From JAIKWW01 sp052169645 (GTDB lineage Bacteria; Bacillota; Clostridia; Peptostreptococcales; Anaerovoracaceae): 54,906 nucleotides of DNA. Position 1 is the stretch's first letter. Each line of letters opens with the position of its first letter. The notes beneath the pieces were generated by a model. It was not told where the DNA came from. It worked only from the letters and a program-made list of their open reading frames with translations, and did not search any database. Where the stretch lies: contig JBQNCA010000011.1 of assembly GCA_052169645.1 (NCBI GenBank), positions 1 to 54,906 of the forward strand. Direction: 5' to 3'. Shown here piece after piece: positions 8,161 through 17,577 of this stretch. Both the position numbers and the translations under genes were made by a program.

Positions 8161-9588
8161 ATGAGACGAACCAAAATAATATGTACTTTAGGTCCGGCAT
8201 CGGATACGGATGAGCTTGTACGCAGTCTGATACAAAGAGGAATGAACTGTGCAAGACTCAACTTTTCACACGGTATGCATGAGGAGCATGCCGAGCGTAT
8301 AAGCAGAGTAAGACGTATAAGCGATGAAACGGATTGTAATGTGGCTGTGATGCTTGATACAAAGGGTCCTGAGATAAGGCTCGGTGATTTTAAATCAGGC
8401 TCAATCATATTGGAAAAGAATAAGGAATTTATTCTTGATGACAGACAGGATAAGCTCGGAGATGAGAGACGAGTTGCAATATCTTATCCTGAACTGCTGT
8501 CTCAGCTTGAAGAAGGAACCTCCGTACTTATAGATGACGGCAAGGTGGCACTTAAAGTAAAATCAATAAATCCATATGGAGACAGCGTTACCTGCACAGT
8601 GATAAATGCCGGAAAAATAAGCAATCGCAAGGGTATCAATGTTCCGAATTTCAGTGTAGATATTCCGTTTATTTCCGAGTATGATCGCAATGATATTTTG
8701 TTCGGAATAGAGCATAACGTAGATTATATCGCAGCATCATTTGTGCGAAGTGCGGATGATGTCAGAGAACTGCGAGATTTTCTGGACAAAAACGGCGGAG
8801 AGTCGATAAGGATTATAAGTAAAATAGAAAACAGGCAGGGTGTTGACAATATAGACAATATTTTAAAGGTTACCGACGGAATAATGGTTGCAAGAGGAGA
8901 TCTCGGAGTGGAGATTCCTTTTATGAAGATTCCTACCATTCAGAAGAACATTATAAGCAAGTGCAACAGAATCGGTAAAATAGTTGTTACCGCAACTCAA
9001 ATGCTGGAATCGATGACACAAAATCCCAGACCTACGAGAGCGGAGGTTTCGGATGTTGCAAATGCCGTATTTGACGGAACGGATGCCATTATGCTGTCAG
9101 GAGAAACTGCGGCGGGAGCATATCCTGTAAAAGCTGTACAGACTATGGCTGAAATAGCGGAGGCAAGTGAGAAATCGGTCCGAAGCAATAAGAGCTTTGT
9201 AAGAGAAAGTTTGAAATTGAATCGAAATATAAGGAATGCCGTTTGTGCTTCAGCCTACAGTGCTGCAGAATTTCTCCATGCTGGAGCGATAGTGGTGCTT
9301 ACAAGAGGCGGAAGAACGGCAAAGCATATATCCGATTTTCGTCCGGGGTGTCCGATTGTAGCTATTGTAATGGATGAAAAGGCAAGAAGGCAGCTCAGCT
9401 TGGAATGGGGCGTATATCCTATGGCGGGAGAATATAAATCAACTGCACATGAGCTTTTTAAATATGCTCAGGAAAAAGCGCTTGAATCGGGAATTGTAAA
9501 ATCGGGAGATACGATAGTTGTTATAACCTCATCCGATACACAAATGGCATACGGAAACGATATTATCAGAATAGCCGAGCTTAAATAG
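8161..9588 (+). CDS. pyk: Pyruvate kinase
   Basis: Converts phosphoenolpyruvate and ADP to pyruvate and ATP, the last step of glycolysis, in the cytosol. The 475 aa protein begins RRTKIICTLGPAS and carries the active-site regions NFSHGMHEEH, the signature ISKIENRQGVDNID (catalytic Lys), MVARGDLGVEIP and TQMLESMTQNPRPTRAE. A C-terminal allosteric domain of about 130 aa ends the protein; there is no extra PEP-utiliser domain, which some Firmicute enzymes carry. GGAGGA lies seven bases before the ATG at 8161; the in-frame TTG at 8146 overlaps that site. It appears to be a single-gene unit. Confidence 0.97.
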   Translation: MRRTKIICTLGPASDTDELVRSLIQRGMNCARLNFSHGMHEEHAERISRVRRISDETDCNVAVMLDTKGPEIRLGDFKSGSIILEKNKEFILDDRQDKLGDERRVAISYPELLSQLEEGTSVLIDDGKVALKVKSINPYGDSVTCTVINAGKISNRKGINVPNFSVDIPFISEYDRNDILFGIEHNVDYIAASFVRSADDVRELRDFLDKNGGESIRIISKIENRQGVDNIDNILKVTDGIMVARGDLGVEIPFMKIPTIQKNIISKCNRIGKIVVTATQMLESMTQNPRPTRAEVSDVANAVFDGTDAIMLSGETAAGAYPVKAVQTMAEIAEASEKSVRSNKSFVRESLKLNRNIRNAVCASAYSAAEFLHAGAIVVLTRGGRTAKHISDFRPGCPIVAIVMDEKARRQLSLEWGVYPMAGEYKSTAHELFKYAQEKALESGIVKSGDTIVVITSSDTQMAYGNDIIRIAELK

Positions 9589-9731
9589 CTTATGTAATTT
9601 ATGCTTTTAATAATTTTATGTATAGGTTCAGTATGTGATTGCAGCGTGGTATACTGAAAACCATATCGCTCGTGTGACAGCGTATGCTTTAATTAATTGA
9701 GATGTAAAATAAGTTATGTAGGAGAATAAAT

Positions 9732-10445
9732 ATGGAAAAGAAAAAATTTTCTGATGTGTTAAAATCCAATTCTTATCCGGGCAGAGGGATAATGTTCGGA
9801 AGAACGGCAGACGGCAGATATGCTGTTATAAGCTATTTTATCATGGGCAGAAGTGAAAATAGCCGCAACCGTATATTCGTGGAGCAGGGAGAGGGCATAA
9901 GAACTCAGGCATATGATCCGTCCAAGATGACGGATCCGAGCTTGATAATCTATTCACCGGTACGTGTTCTCGGCAACAAAACAATAGTTACCAACGGTGA
10001 TCAGACCGATACCGTTTACGAAGGTATGGATAAGCAGCAGACCTTTGAGCAGTCATTGAGATGCCGTTTTTTTGAGCCTGACGATCCGAATTACACACCC
10101 AGAATTTCGGGGGTCGTTCATATAGAAGAGGGAAATTTCAATTTTGCATTATCCATATTGAAAAGCTCTGAAGGAGATCCCGATGCCTGCAACAGATTTA
10201 CTTTTGCTTATGAAAATCCTAAGTCCGGTTGCGGACGCTTTATTCATACATATATGGAAGATGGAAATCCGCTTCCGAGCTTTGAGGGAGAACCGGAACT
10301 TGTTGAAATTTCAGGTGATATAGACAGCTTTACAGATGAAGTTTGGAAAAGTCTGAACGAAGACAATAAGGTTTCCTTATTTGTACGTTACATTGATATA
10401 AATGACGGAAGCCGCACGACGAGAATCGTGAACAGACATGAGTAA
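9732..10445 (+). CDS. purO: IMP cyclohydrolase, PurO family
   Basis: A 237 aa protein of the stand-alone IMP cyclohydrolase family first defined in archaea (PurO), which closes FAICAR to IMP, the last step of purine synthesis. The start is diagnostic: NSYPGRGIMFGRT followed by FIMGRSENSRNRIF. Later motifs are GDQTDTVYEG and NRFTFAYENPKSGCGRF. In most bacteria this step is done by the C-terminal or N-terminal half of PurH; no purH is present in this window even though purL, E, M, N and D are. The gene lies 17 kb from that operon and beside pyk. It has a ribosome binding site (TAGGAG) and an ordinary length for the family. Confidence 0.85.
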   Translation: MEKKKFSDVLKSNSYPGRGIMFGRTADGRYAVISYFIMGRSENSRNRIFVEQGEGIRTQAYDPSKMTDPSLIIYSPVRVLGNKTIVTNGDQTDTVYEGMDKQQTFEQSLRCRFFEPDDPNYTPRISGVVHIEEGNFNFALSILKSSEGDPDACNRFTFAYENPKSGCGRFIHTYMEDGNPLPSFEGEPELVEISGDIDSFTDEVWKSLNEDNKVSLFVRYIDINDGSRTTRIVNRHE

Positions 10446-10469
10446 GTCAATTTATCAGGGGTGATTGAA

Positions 10470-10673
10470 GTGTCACGGTACATAACTGTAAATGACGATA
10501 TTATAGGGAAAAGGGTAATATATAATGACAGAGAGTTCGGTATTGTATTACGAAAAATAAGCGAAGGCAATGACAGAAAAGGTGCGGATTATGAGGTAAG
10601 GCTTGAATCCGGAGCTACCGTATACATAACGGATTGCTCATTTTCAAAGTTCAAGCTGCTCGAAAGCATATGA
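10470..10673 (+). CDS. Small conserved-looking protein of unknown function
   Basis: A 67 aa acidic protein starting at GTG 10470, with AGGGGTGA five bases upstream; an earlier in-frame GTG at 10461 lies inside that site. The sequence (VNDDIIGKRVIYNDREFGIV, then VRLESGATVYI) suggests a small beta-rich fold such as an SH3-like barrel, but this is only a guess from the alternating hydrophobic pattern. It starts 25 bases after the IMP cyclohydrolase gene and is probably co-transcribed with it. No signal or membrane segment is seen. Confidence 0.65.
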   Translation: MSRYITVNDDIIGKRVIYNDREFGIVLRKISEGNDRKGADYEVRLESGATVYITDCSFSKFKLLESI

Positions 10674-10796
10674 GGATTGCTGCTTGCGTATTTAAGATTA
10701 TTTATAAATTTATTTGATTATAAATATCAATTATACATGCACATAAAAGCTGTAAATTTGTTGAATACCCTTTATAAAACTGAAGTATTTAATCCT

Positions 10797-10823
10797 ATGG
10801 AGCAGAGACGAACTTTGCTCCAT
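10797..10823 (+). terminator. Weak terminator-like hairpin
   Basis: ATGGAGCA pairs with TGCTCCAT across an 11-base loop, followed by TTAT only. It lies between the small unknown gene and maf. The short T-run makes it a poor terminator. Confidence 0.35.
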
Positions 10824-10877
10824 TTATAATGAAATTTCATGATGAACTTAATAATTTATTAAGGGCTATTAATCGGT

Positions 10878-10905
10878 TGTTTGATGTTGTGAATAGTGCT
10901 AAAAT
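10878..10905 (+). promoter_or_regulatory. Candidate promoter of the maf-radC-mre operon
   Basis: TTGTTT, 16 bases, then TAAAAT with an extended TGC before it; 54 bases upstream of the maf ATG. Confidence 0.4.
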
Positions 10906-10958
10906 AATATGACTGACTGATAAAATAAAATTCAAGTGATACAGGACGGTAAATTATT

Positions 10959-11537
10959 ATGCAGAGTAAAATAATTCTTGCGTCAGCTTCGCCTCGTCGC
11001 ATAGAAATATTAAAAAATCACGGTGTGGAAGCGGAGGTAATACCGGCCGACATTGATGAATCTACAGATGAAGCGACTCCTCCTCACATACTCTGCATGT
11101 ATAATGCTCTGAAAAAAGCTCTTAATGTGTACGAAAGGGTATCTGAAGGCATAATAATAGCTGCAGACACGATAGTCTATTGCGAAGGTGTGATAGGAAA
11201 ACCTATGAATGAAGAGGCTGCCTTCAAGACCTTGTCCATGCTTAGAGGAAGGACTCATTCCGTATACAGCGGGGTGGCGCTTATAGATGTATGGACGGGC
11301 AAAAAAACAATTTTTTTTGACAGGACGGATGTTACATTTACATTATACAGTGATGAAGACATAAGAGCCTATATCGCAACCGGCGAACCTATGGACAAAG
11401 CCGGCTCTTACGCTATACAGGGCGAATGGGCGAGATTTGTGTCACTCACTGTAGGAGATTTTTCAAATGTAGTAGGTCTGCCTTGGAAAAAGCTCGAAAC
11501 GGAACTTAAGCGCTTTGATAAAGGTATTGAATCATGA
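10959..11537 (+). CDS. maf: Maf family nucleoside triphosphate pyrophosphatase
   Basis: Hydrolyses non-canonical or house-cleaning nucleoside triphosphates (family activity on dTTP/UTP and modified pyrimidines) to the monophosphate. The 192 aa protein begins with the nucleotide-binding IILASASPRR, has IIAADTIVYCEG with the catalytic Asp, and ends with the usual AGSYAIQGEWARF segment. Its position before radC and mreBCD is the classic Bacillota arrangement, where Maf has been linked to septum inhibition. The ribosome binding site is weak. The spacing of about 20 bases to radC suggests an operon. Confidence 0.93.
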   Translation: MQSKIILASASPRRIEILKNHGVEAEVIPADIDESTDEATPPHILCMYNALKKALNVYERVSEGIIIAADTIVYCEGVIGKPMNEEAAFKTLSMLRGRTHSVYSGVALIDVWTGKKTIFFDRTDVTFTLYSDEDIRAYIATGEPMDKAGSYAIQGEWARFVSLTVGDFSNVVGLPWKKLETELKRFDKGIES

Positions 11538-11557
11538 TCCGATAAATCGGAGCGGCA

Positions 11558-12250
11558 ATGAAAAATAATATAATAAAAATTAAAGAACTGCCGAAGGATG
11601 AGAGACCACGTGAAAGGTTGGTAAGAAACGGCGCAGAGGTGTTGTCCAATGCGGAACTTTTGGCGATTCTTTTGGGAAGCGGCGACAGAAATGCATCTGC
11701 TGTAATGCTGGCGGAAAGATTACTTTCAACTGATTCCTCGGGAATACGATTTCTCACGGAATGTTCTCCGGAGGAATTGTGCAGTATAAAGGGAATAGGA
11801 CCTGCAAAGGCGGCAATTTTAATAGCGGCTGTTGAGCTTGGCAAACGAATAATGAGCACTTCGGGCACATCTCGTGTAAATATAAAATCTCCGGATTCCG
11901 TAGCAGCTATTTTCATGGAAAAAATGCGCTATCTGAAAAAAGAAAATTTCAATGTGCTGCTGCTTAATACAAAATCGGAGATAATAGCAGTTGATCATGT
12001 ATCTGTAGGCTCGTTGAGTTCAGCTGAAGCTCATCCGAGAGAGGTCTTTTCAAATGCACTTAAACGCAGTGCGGCAGGCGTCATATTGGTACATAATCAT
12101 CCGAGCGGAAATCCGGAACCCAGTTCTGCCGATATCGCATTGACGAAGCGGTTGTCGGAAGCGGGGAATATACTCGGTATAGAAGTTCTTGATCACATCG
12201 TCATAGGCGATGGAATTTATGTCAGTATGAAGGGTGATAAGCTCTTTTAA
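11558..12250 (+). CDS. radC: RadC family JAB/MPN-domain protein
   Basis: A 230 aa protein with an N-terminal helix-hairpin-helix-like part (LCSIKGIGPAKAAILIAAVE, about residues 70-90) and a C-terminal JAB metalloprotease-like domain with the metal motif AHPREVF and VHNHPSGNPEPSSAD. The His residues and Asp of the JAMM motif are all present. Despite the name, a role in DNA repair is not established; the enzyme substrate is unknown. It lies 20 bases after maf and 40 before mreB. Confidence 0.93.
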   Translation: MKNNIIKIKELPKDERPRERLVRNGAEVLSNAELLAILLGSGDRNASAVMLAERLLSTDSSGIRFLTECSPEELCSIKGIGPAKAAILIAAVELGKRIMSTSGTSRVNIKSPDSVAAIFMEKMRYLKKENFNVLLLNTKSEIIAVDHVSVGSLSSAEAHPREVFSNALKRSAAGVILVHNHPSGNPEPSSADIALTKRLSEAGNILGIEVLDHIVIGDGIYVSMKGDKLF

Positions 12251-12290
12251 AAATCACAACATTTATTATTGATAGAAGGAGAATCGACCA

Positions 12291-13364
12291 ATGGGATTCA
12301 GTCTTTTCAAGCAGGATATAGGCATAGACCTGGGGACCGCAAATACATTAGTATTCATAAAGGGCAAGGGCATAGTCCTGTCAGAAGCATCTGTAATTGC
12401 GTATAATGCAAATACAAAAAAAGTGATAGCTGTCGGCAATGAGGCGAAGAATATGATAGGTGCGGCGCCTCCTCACATAAGAGTGGTGAGACCTCTCGAG
12501 GACGGGGTTATATCCGATTTCGGAATGACGCATCTAATGCTCAAGGCTTTTGTAGAAAAGGTTGTTTCCACATCTTCATTCTTTACGTCGGTACGAGTGG
12601 TTATAGGCGTTCCTTCCGGGGTGACCGAGGTGGAAAAGCGTGCCGTCGAAGAGGTCACAAGACAAATGGGCGCTAAGGAAGTGTTCATTATGGAAGAGCC
12701 TATGGCGGCGGCTATAGGTGCAGGGCTGGATGTCGATTCGTCAACCGGCTGCATGATAACGGATATAGGCGGAGGAACTTCAGATATAGCTATTATAGCT
12801 CTGGGAGGGATCGTTACAAGCACATCGCTGCGTATAGCCGGCGACAAGATGAACGAAGCTATCATAAACTATATAAGAAAAGTGTACAGTCTTCTCATAG
12901 GCGAAAAAATGGCTGAAAAGGTAAAGATAGCAATCGGCTGTGCATTCATAGATGAAGCCGATCCGGATTGGATATTGAAATATACGATAAGCGGAAGAGA
13001 TTTGGTGACAGGGCTTCCCAAGTCTATAGAAGTCAATTCCAGAGATATCTGTAATGCTCTTGAAGAGCCTATTTCCGCAATTATAACGGGGATTCGTGAA
13101 ACTCTTGAAACGGCTCCTCCGGAGCTTTCAGCAGATATTATAAATCACGGTATGATTTTAGCGGGAGGAGCGGCTTTCCTCAGAGGTTTTGACAAACTCA
13201 TACAGAGGGAAACGGGAATAGAAACTACTATAGCGGAGAATGCAGCTGAGGCTGTAGCGATGGGAACAGGCCTCAGCCTTCAAAATATGGCTACCATACA
13301 GGCTCATGTAAGATCTAAAAATCCGTATACCAACGTGACGGCTAATACCGGTCAGAATTATTGA
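12291..13364 (+). CDS. mreB: Rod shape-determining protein MreB
   Basis: A bacterial actin homologue that organises lateral cell-wall synthesis on the inner face of the membrane. The 357 aa protein shows phosphate-1 IGIDLGTANTLVFI, phosphate-2 ITDIGGGTSDIAII and the adenosine motif ILAGGAAFLRG. A clear AGAAGGAGA ribosome binding site precedes the ATG. It is followed by mreC, mreD and the PBP2 gene, its normal partners. The C-terminal tail of about 25 residues is a little longer than usual. Confidence 0.96.
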   Translation: MGFSLFKQDIGIDLGTANTLVFIKGKGIVLSEASVIAYNANTKKVIAVGNEAKNMIGAAPPHIRVVRPLEDGVISDFGMTHLMLKAFVEKVVSTSSFFTSVRVVIGVPSGVTEVEKRAVEEVTRQMGAKEVFIMEEPMAAAIGAGLDVDSSTGCMITDIGGGTSDIAIIALGGIVTSTSLRIAGDKMNEAIINYIRKVYSLLIGEKMAEKVKIAIGCAFIDEADPDWILKYTISGRDLVTGLPKSIEVNSRDICNALEEPISAIITGIRETLETAPPELSADIINHGMILAGGAAFLRGFDKLIQRETGIETTIAENAAEAVAMGTGLSLQNMATIQAHVRSKNPYTNVTANTGQNY

Positions 13365-13391
13365 CGGATAAGCCCTTAGGAGATCATTTTG

Positions 13392-14213
13392 ATGAATTGG
13401 ATAAGGGAACACAAGGAAAGATTTGCTTTTATAGTCGCCATCATATTTTTGGTGGCGATAACAGTCTTTTCAATTTTACATCCGGGAAAAATCCCGTTTA
13501 TAGGACGAATTGCGCAATCCGCTACCGCAGCTGTTGAAAAGCCGATAGCCTCGGCGGGCTCGGAGGCAGGTTCGTTTTTTTACGGACTTACCCATTTCAG
13601 GAGTATTCAGCGAGAAAATTATAATTTAAAAAATGAGCTGAGCGAGCTTCAGCAACAGCTGAACGATGCGAAGCTTACCGATGCAAAATACGAAGAATTT
13701 AAGAATATTGCAAACGAGCTGAATTATTCAAGCTATGATGATTCATATAAAAAAGTTACCGCCGATGTCGTAGCGATGGATGATTCTCAATTTTTTAATA
13801 TATTTACTATAAATGTCGGCAGCAAGGACGGACTTTCAGAAAATAATATAGTTATAAATTCCGATGGACTTATAGGCAGAGTTATGTCAGTCGGAAAAAA
13901 TTGGGCAAAGGTTATAGGACAGGTGGATTCTTCGCATTCCGTGAGCTTTACCGTTCTCCGAGATCCTTCCGTTATAGGAATTGTGACAGGAGACGGAAAC
14001 GGAGCTTTATCGGGATATATTTTTGACGATACCAAATCAATACTTGAAGGTGACAAGATAATGACTTCGGGCATAGGGCTTTATCCTGCAGGTATAGAAA
14101 TCGGCAGAGTAAAGGAAGTAAAAATAGATTCGGCGTCGGATGAAAAAACCGTAGAGATAAAACCGTCAGTGGACTTTACTTCCTTAAAAGTTGTGACAGT
14201 GCTTGTAGCTTAG
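13392..14213 (+). CDS. mreC: Rod shape-determining protein MreC
   Basis: A 273 aa bitopic membrane protein: a short cytoplasmic N terminus, one membrane segment at about residues 12-30, a coiled coil at about 70-105 (EELQQQ-type heptads after NLKNELSELQQQ) and a C-terminal double beta-barrel domain with VNVGSKDGLSENNIV-like sequence. It links MreB to PBPs outside the membrane. The ATG at 13392 has AGGAG upstream; the TTG at 13389 is not needed. It starts 27 bases after mreB. Confidence 0.93.
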   Translation: MNWIREHKERFAFIVAIIFLVAITVFSILHPGKIPFIGRIAQSATAAVEKPIASAGSEAGSFFYGLTHFRSIQRENYNLKNELSELQQQLNDAKLTDAKYEEFKNIANELNYSSYDDSYKKVTADVVAMDDSQFFNIFTINVGSKDGLSENNIVINSDGLIGRVMSVGKNWAKVIGQVDSSHSVSFTVLRDPSVIGIVTGDGNGALSGYIFDDTKSILEGDKIMTSGIGLYPAGIEIGRVKEVKIDSASDEKTVEIKPSVDFTSLKVVTVLVA

Positions 14214-14226
14214 CGGAGATGTCATA

Positions 14227-14709
14227 ATGAAAAATTTTAAATTATTTCTTGCATTTTTGATATGCTTTATATTTCAAAGTACACTGTTGCGCAATTTCTC
14301 AATTTTTGGAGTAGCTCCGAATCTTATACTGGTTCTTCTGACAGTATTTTCATTTTATTTTGAGAACTACGTCGGAGTGACATTCGGAGTTATATTCGGG
14401 ATGATGCAGGATATCGCTTTGGGACAGGTAATAGGTATGTCCGCACTGATATATTTTGCAATAGGCATGGGATTACAGGCTGTGAGGGTAAGCGTGTATA
14501 GAGATAATATAATAGTAATGTTTCTCATATCCGTCTGCGGAACCGCCGCATATGCGTTTTCGTACTGGGCAATATCGGCTGCGTTGATAGAGGTGAGTTT
14601 CAATATCGTTGCAGTTTTAAAATATATACCTGTTGCTGCAATATTGAATTTTATCTGTATGATTATAACCGTACATTTTGCCGGGAAAATCAAGGGGTTT
14701 ACAGCATGA
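14227..14709 (+). CDS. mreD: Rod shape-determining protein MreD
   Basis: A 160 aa integral membrane protein with about five hydrophobic helices and the typical MreD start (hydrophobic helix, then GVAPNLILVLLTVFSF). It works with MreC in the elongasome. The stop TGA overlaps the ATG of the downstream PBP2 gene (ATGA), pointing to translational coupling. Confidence 0.9.
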   Translation: MKNFKLFLAFLICFIFQSTLLRNFSIFGVAPNLILVLLTVFSFYFENYVGVTFGVIFGMMQDIALGQVIGMSALIYFAIGMGLQAVRVSVYRDNIIVMFLISVCGTAAYAFSYWAISAALIEVSFNIVAVLKYIPVAAILNFICMIITVHFAGKIKGFTA

Positions 14710-17465
14710 TGAAGTCACATGATTTGCGAATTGTGATTGAAAAAAGACAGCTGCTTATAAAGATATTGTTTTTTTTAATAATATCTTTATTGATAGGCAG
14801 ACTCTTTATGCTGACTGTTTTGCAGGAAAAAAAATGGACTGATGCCGCAACGAACCTTAGTATAAAGACTATATATTCGTCAGCTTCAAGAGGAGAAATA
14901 AGGGACCGCTACGGCAGGCTTATAGCGGGAAATAAGACATGCTTTGCGGTAGATCTGACGGCTGCGGATATTGACAAGGAAAATATAAATGATATGGCGT
15001 TGAGGCTTATCAATTTATTTGAAAGAAACGGTGATGAATATAACGATGATTTTCCTATAATAATTACTGAAGACGGAAAATTCAAATTTACATTTCAGCA
15101 GCAGATTGAAGCATGGTTGGAGTCTCAAGATTTAAATATAAATCTTACAGCAGCGGAGGCATTTGCGGCATTGCGTGAGCGTGAGGGAATTCCCGAAAGC
15201 CTTGATGTCTATGAAGCTCAAGCTGCATTGCAGAACAGTCGCAATATATATCCTCCGATTTCGGTAAAAAAAATGGAATATACTGCACGATTAAATCAAA
15301 ATAATTACATCAAAAGTTATAATTTTGATACCGATATGAGTGCAAAAAAAATGTTCGGTGCACTTCGTGATAAATATGAGATAGATAAGAATTTATCGGA
15401 TGCCGATGCAAGAAAAATTCTTATTGTGAGAAATGCATTAAAGAGCATGCAGTACTACAGCTACAACCCTGTTGAGCTTTCAAACGATGTTTCGGATAAT
15501 ACAATAATAGAGTTGAAAGAAAATTCGTATGATTTCCCGGGAGTGGAGATAAATCGCCAATATTATCGCTATTATCCGAATGCGGAGACAGCCTCTCATA
15601 TAATAGGATACCTGGGTAAAATTTCCGAATCCGAAAAAGATGATTATTTAGCAAAGGGATATTCTTCCACAGACCTTATAGGTAAAGAAGGTATAGAAAA
15701 ATATTATGAATCGGTTTTGAAAGGAGAATCCGGTAAATCCAAGATAGAGGTGGATGCTCACGGCAAGCTCGTTAAGCATATAAGTTCCGAGAAGCCTGTT
15801 CCGGGGAGAGATGTTTATCTGACTATAGATTTGGAGCTTCAGAGGGTTGCCGAACAGGCACTTCAACAGGCTTTGAAAAAAATTTCGGTAGGCGGAACAT
15901 TTCAAAGTGAATACGGAAATTACGGCTACAGTAAAACCTTCAGAAATGCAAATGCAGGAGCTGTCGTTGCCGTGGATGTACATACAGGAGAAGTTTTGGC
16001 TCTTGCAAATTACCCGGCATTCGATCCGAATCTTTTTGCAAGAGGTATATCCACTGCTGATTGGGATTCCTTGCAGAGCAAAAATCCCAGAGATGCATTG
16101 TCGCCTCGTCCTCTTTATAATGTTGCAACCTTAACTTCAGTTCAGCCCGGTTCAACCTTTAAGCCGGTAACGGGATTGACAGCGTTGGACAAGGGATGGA
16201 ATCCTAATACCTCGCTTTATGCAAACGGCACAATAGATATGGGTTCAAGAGCTTTCAGCTGTTGGATATACAATGACTACCACGGCAGGCACGGAGCGTT
16301 GACCCTGCCGCATGCGCTTGAGGTTTCATGCAATTACTTTTTCTATGACTTGGGTGTAGGATATGATTTTTATAGGAACACCAAGCTGCCGATAGATATC
16401 GGGATTGCAGATGTTATGGATTATGCGAGCGAGCTTGGATTGGGTTCAAAGACCGGTATAGAATTAGCCGAATCTGCTGTAGGCGTTCCGAGCGAAGCGA
16501 AAAAAATCGCAGGACTTAGAAATTCTTTGGAATATAAGCTTAAAATAAATGCCGACACATATTTTGAAGATTCTCTGGTATCGGATAAGGATAAGCTCGC
16601 AGAGACTGTTGAAACCATATCAAGCTGGATTGAGGAAAATCCTAAGCGCTCGGAATTAAAATCCAGGTTGAGTAAATTTCAGATAAAGAGCGATAAGCTT
16701 GATGAACTAACAGATATGATAAGAAGTGATTATTTTGCAAATGCCAAATGGGGAACCTCAGACGCACTCAATCTTGCTATAGGGCAGGGAGAAAATGCAT
16801 ATACTCCGGTGCAGATGGCAAGATATGTTGCAGCTGTTGCAAATGACGGGATGTTGTATAAGCTCACATTAAAAAAATCTGTTGAAGGTGAATTCGAGAC
16901 CGATCCCGAGGGAAAAAAGGTGGAAAACAGCAACAGCGATGCATTTAAAATTACGAGGGAGGGAATGAAGCTTGTAACATCGGGAGCAAAGGGGACTGCA
17001 AAAAAATTATTTGCGGGTTTCCCTTACAGTGTAGGAGCCAAGACCGGTACCGCTCAGAATACGGGAAAGATAAATCCGCCCGATGAAGTGGAATATATAA
17101 AAGCTCATTTGGGACAGATAGCTCCCGGCATAAGTTTTGAGCAGGTGGAAGAGGAGATGAAGCGTCTTATGATTTCGGATCCGGACTTATATAAATCCGA
17201 AAGTACGGCAGTCAGAAGAGCGGTGATGAATCTGGCGGATGTGAGTATGGAACGTATCGATTCATATAAAAGCAGCTATGATAATTTTGCTTATTTTGTT
17301 GCGTTTGCACCTGTCGAAGATCCTCAGATTGCCGTTTCGGTATTGATTTTTCAAGGAGGCAGCGGAGGATATGCCGGTCCGGTTGCAAGGGAAATAATAG
17401 GTAAGTATCTTGATGCAAAGGATTTGTATGCGGATTACACGGGCGGAACGGTTTATTTGCAATAA
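14706..17465 (+). CDS. mrdA: Class B penicillin-binding protein 2 (elongation transpeptidase)
   Basis: Cross-links peptidoglycan stem peptides during elongation, as the partner of RodA. The 919 aa protein has one membrane segment (about residues 17-38), a PBP dimerisation domain, and the transpeptidase motifs: SxxK with Ser483 and Lys486 (PGSTFKPVTG), SxN at 541-543 (SCN), and KTG at 779-781 (AKTGTAQ). The protein is longer than the E. coli enzyme (about 630 aa): there is extra sequence before the catalytic domain, a charged helical insert between SxN and KTG (about residues 595-675), and another after KTG (about 790-855). It begins at the overlap with mreD. Confidence 0.93.
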   Translation: MMKSHDLRIVIEKRQLLIKILFFLIISLLIGRLFMLTVLQEKKWTDAATNLSIKTIYSSASRGEIRDRYGRLIAGNKTCFAVDLTAADIDKENINDMALRLINLFERNGDEYNDDFPIIITEDGKFKFTFQQQIEAWLESQDLNINLTAAEAFAALREREGIPESLDVYEAQAALQNSRNIYPPISVKKMEYTARLNQNNYIKSYNFDTDMSAKKMFGALRDKYEIDKNLSDADARKILIVRNALKSMQYYSYNPVELSNDVSDNTIIELKENSYDFPGVEINRQYYRYYPNAETASHIIGYLGKISESEKDDYLAKGYSSTDLIGKEGIEKYYESVLKGESGKSKIEVDAHGKLVKHISSEKPVPGRDVYLTIDLELQRVAEQALQQALKKISVGGTFQSEYGNYGYSKTFRNANAGAVVAVDVHTGEVLALANYPAFDPNLFARGISTADWDSLQSKNPRDALSPRPLYNVATLTSVQPGSTFKPVTGLTALDKGWNPNTSLYANGTIDMGSRAFSCWIYNDYHGRHGALTLPHALEVSCNYFFYDLGVGYDFYRNTKLPIDIGIADVMDYASELGLGSKTGIELAESAVGVPSEAKKIAGLRNSLEYKLKINADTYFEDSLVSDKDKLAETVETISSWIEENPKRSELKSRLSKFQIKSDKLDELTDMIRSDYFANAKWGTSDALNLAIGQGENAYTPVQMARYVAAVANDGMLYKLTLKKSVEGEFETDPEGKKVENSNSDAFKITREGMKLVTSGAKGTAKKLFAGFPYSVGAKTGTAQNTGKINPPDEVEYIKAHLGQIAPGISFEQVEEEMKRLMISDPDLYKSESTAVRRAVMNLADVSMERIDSYKSSYDNFAYFVAFAPVEDPQIAVSVLIFQGGSGGYAGPVAREIIGKYLDAKDLYADYTGGTVYLQ

Positions 17466-17577
17466 GATATAAGGCCATTTTAATAAGAAAATTGATGCAT
17501 ATATATGTTAAGCGTGATAATATATTTCATGTTTGCTGACAGCAAAACTAATATACAGTATAGGAGAATTTGGTAAT

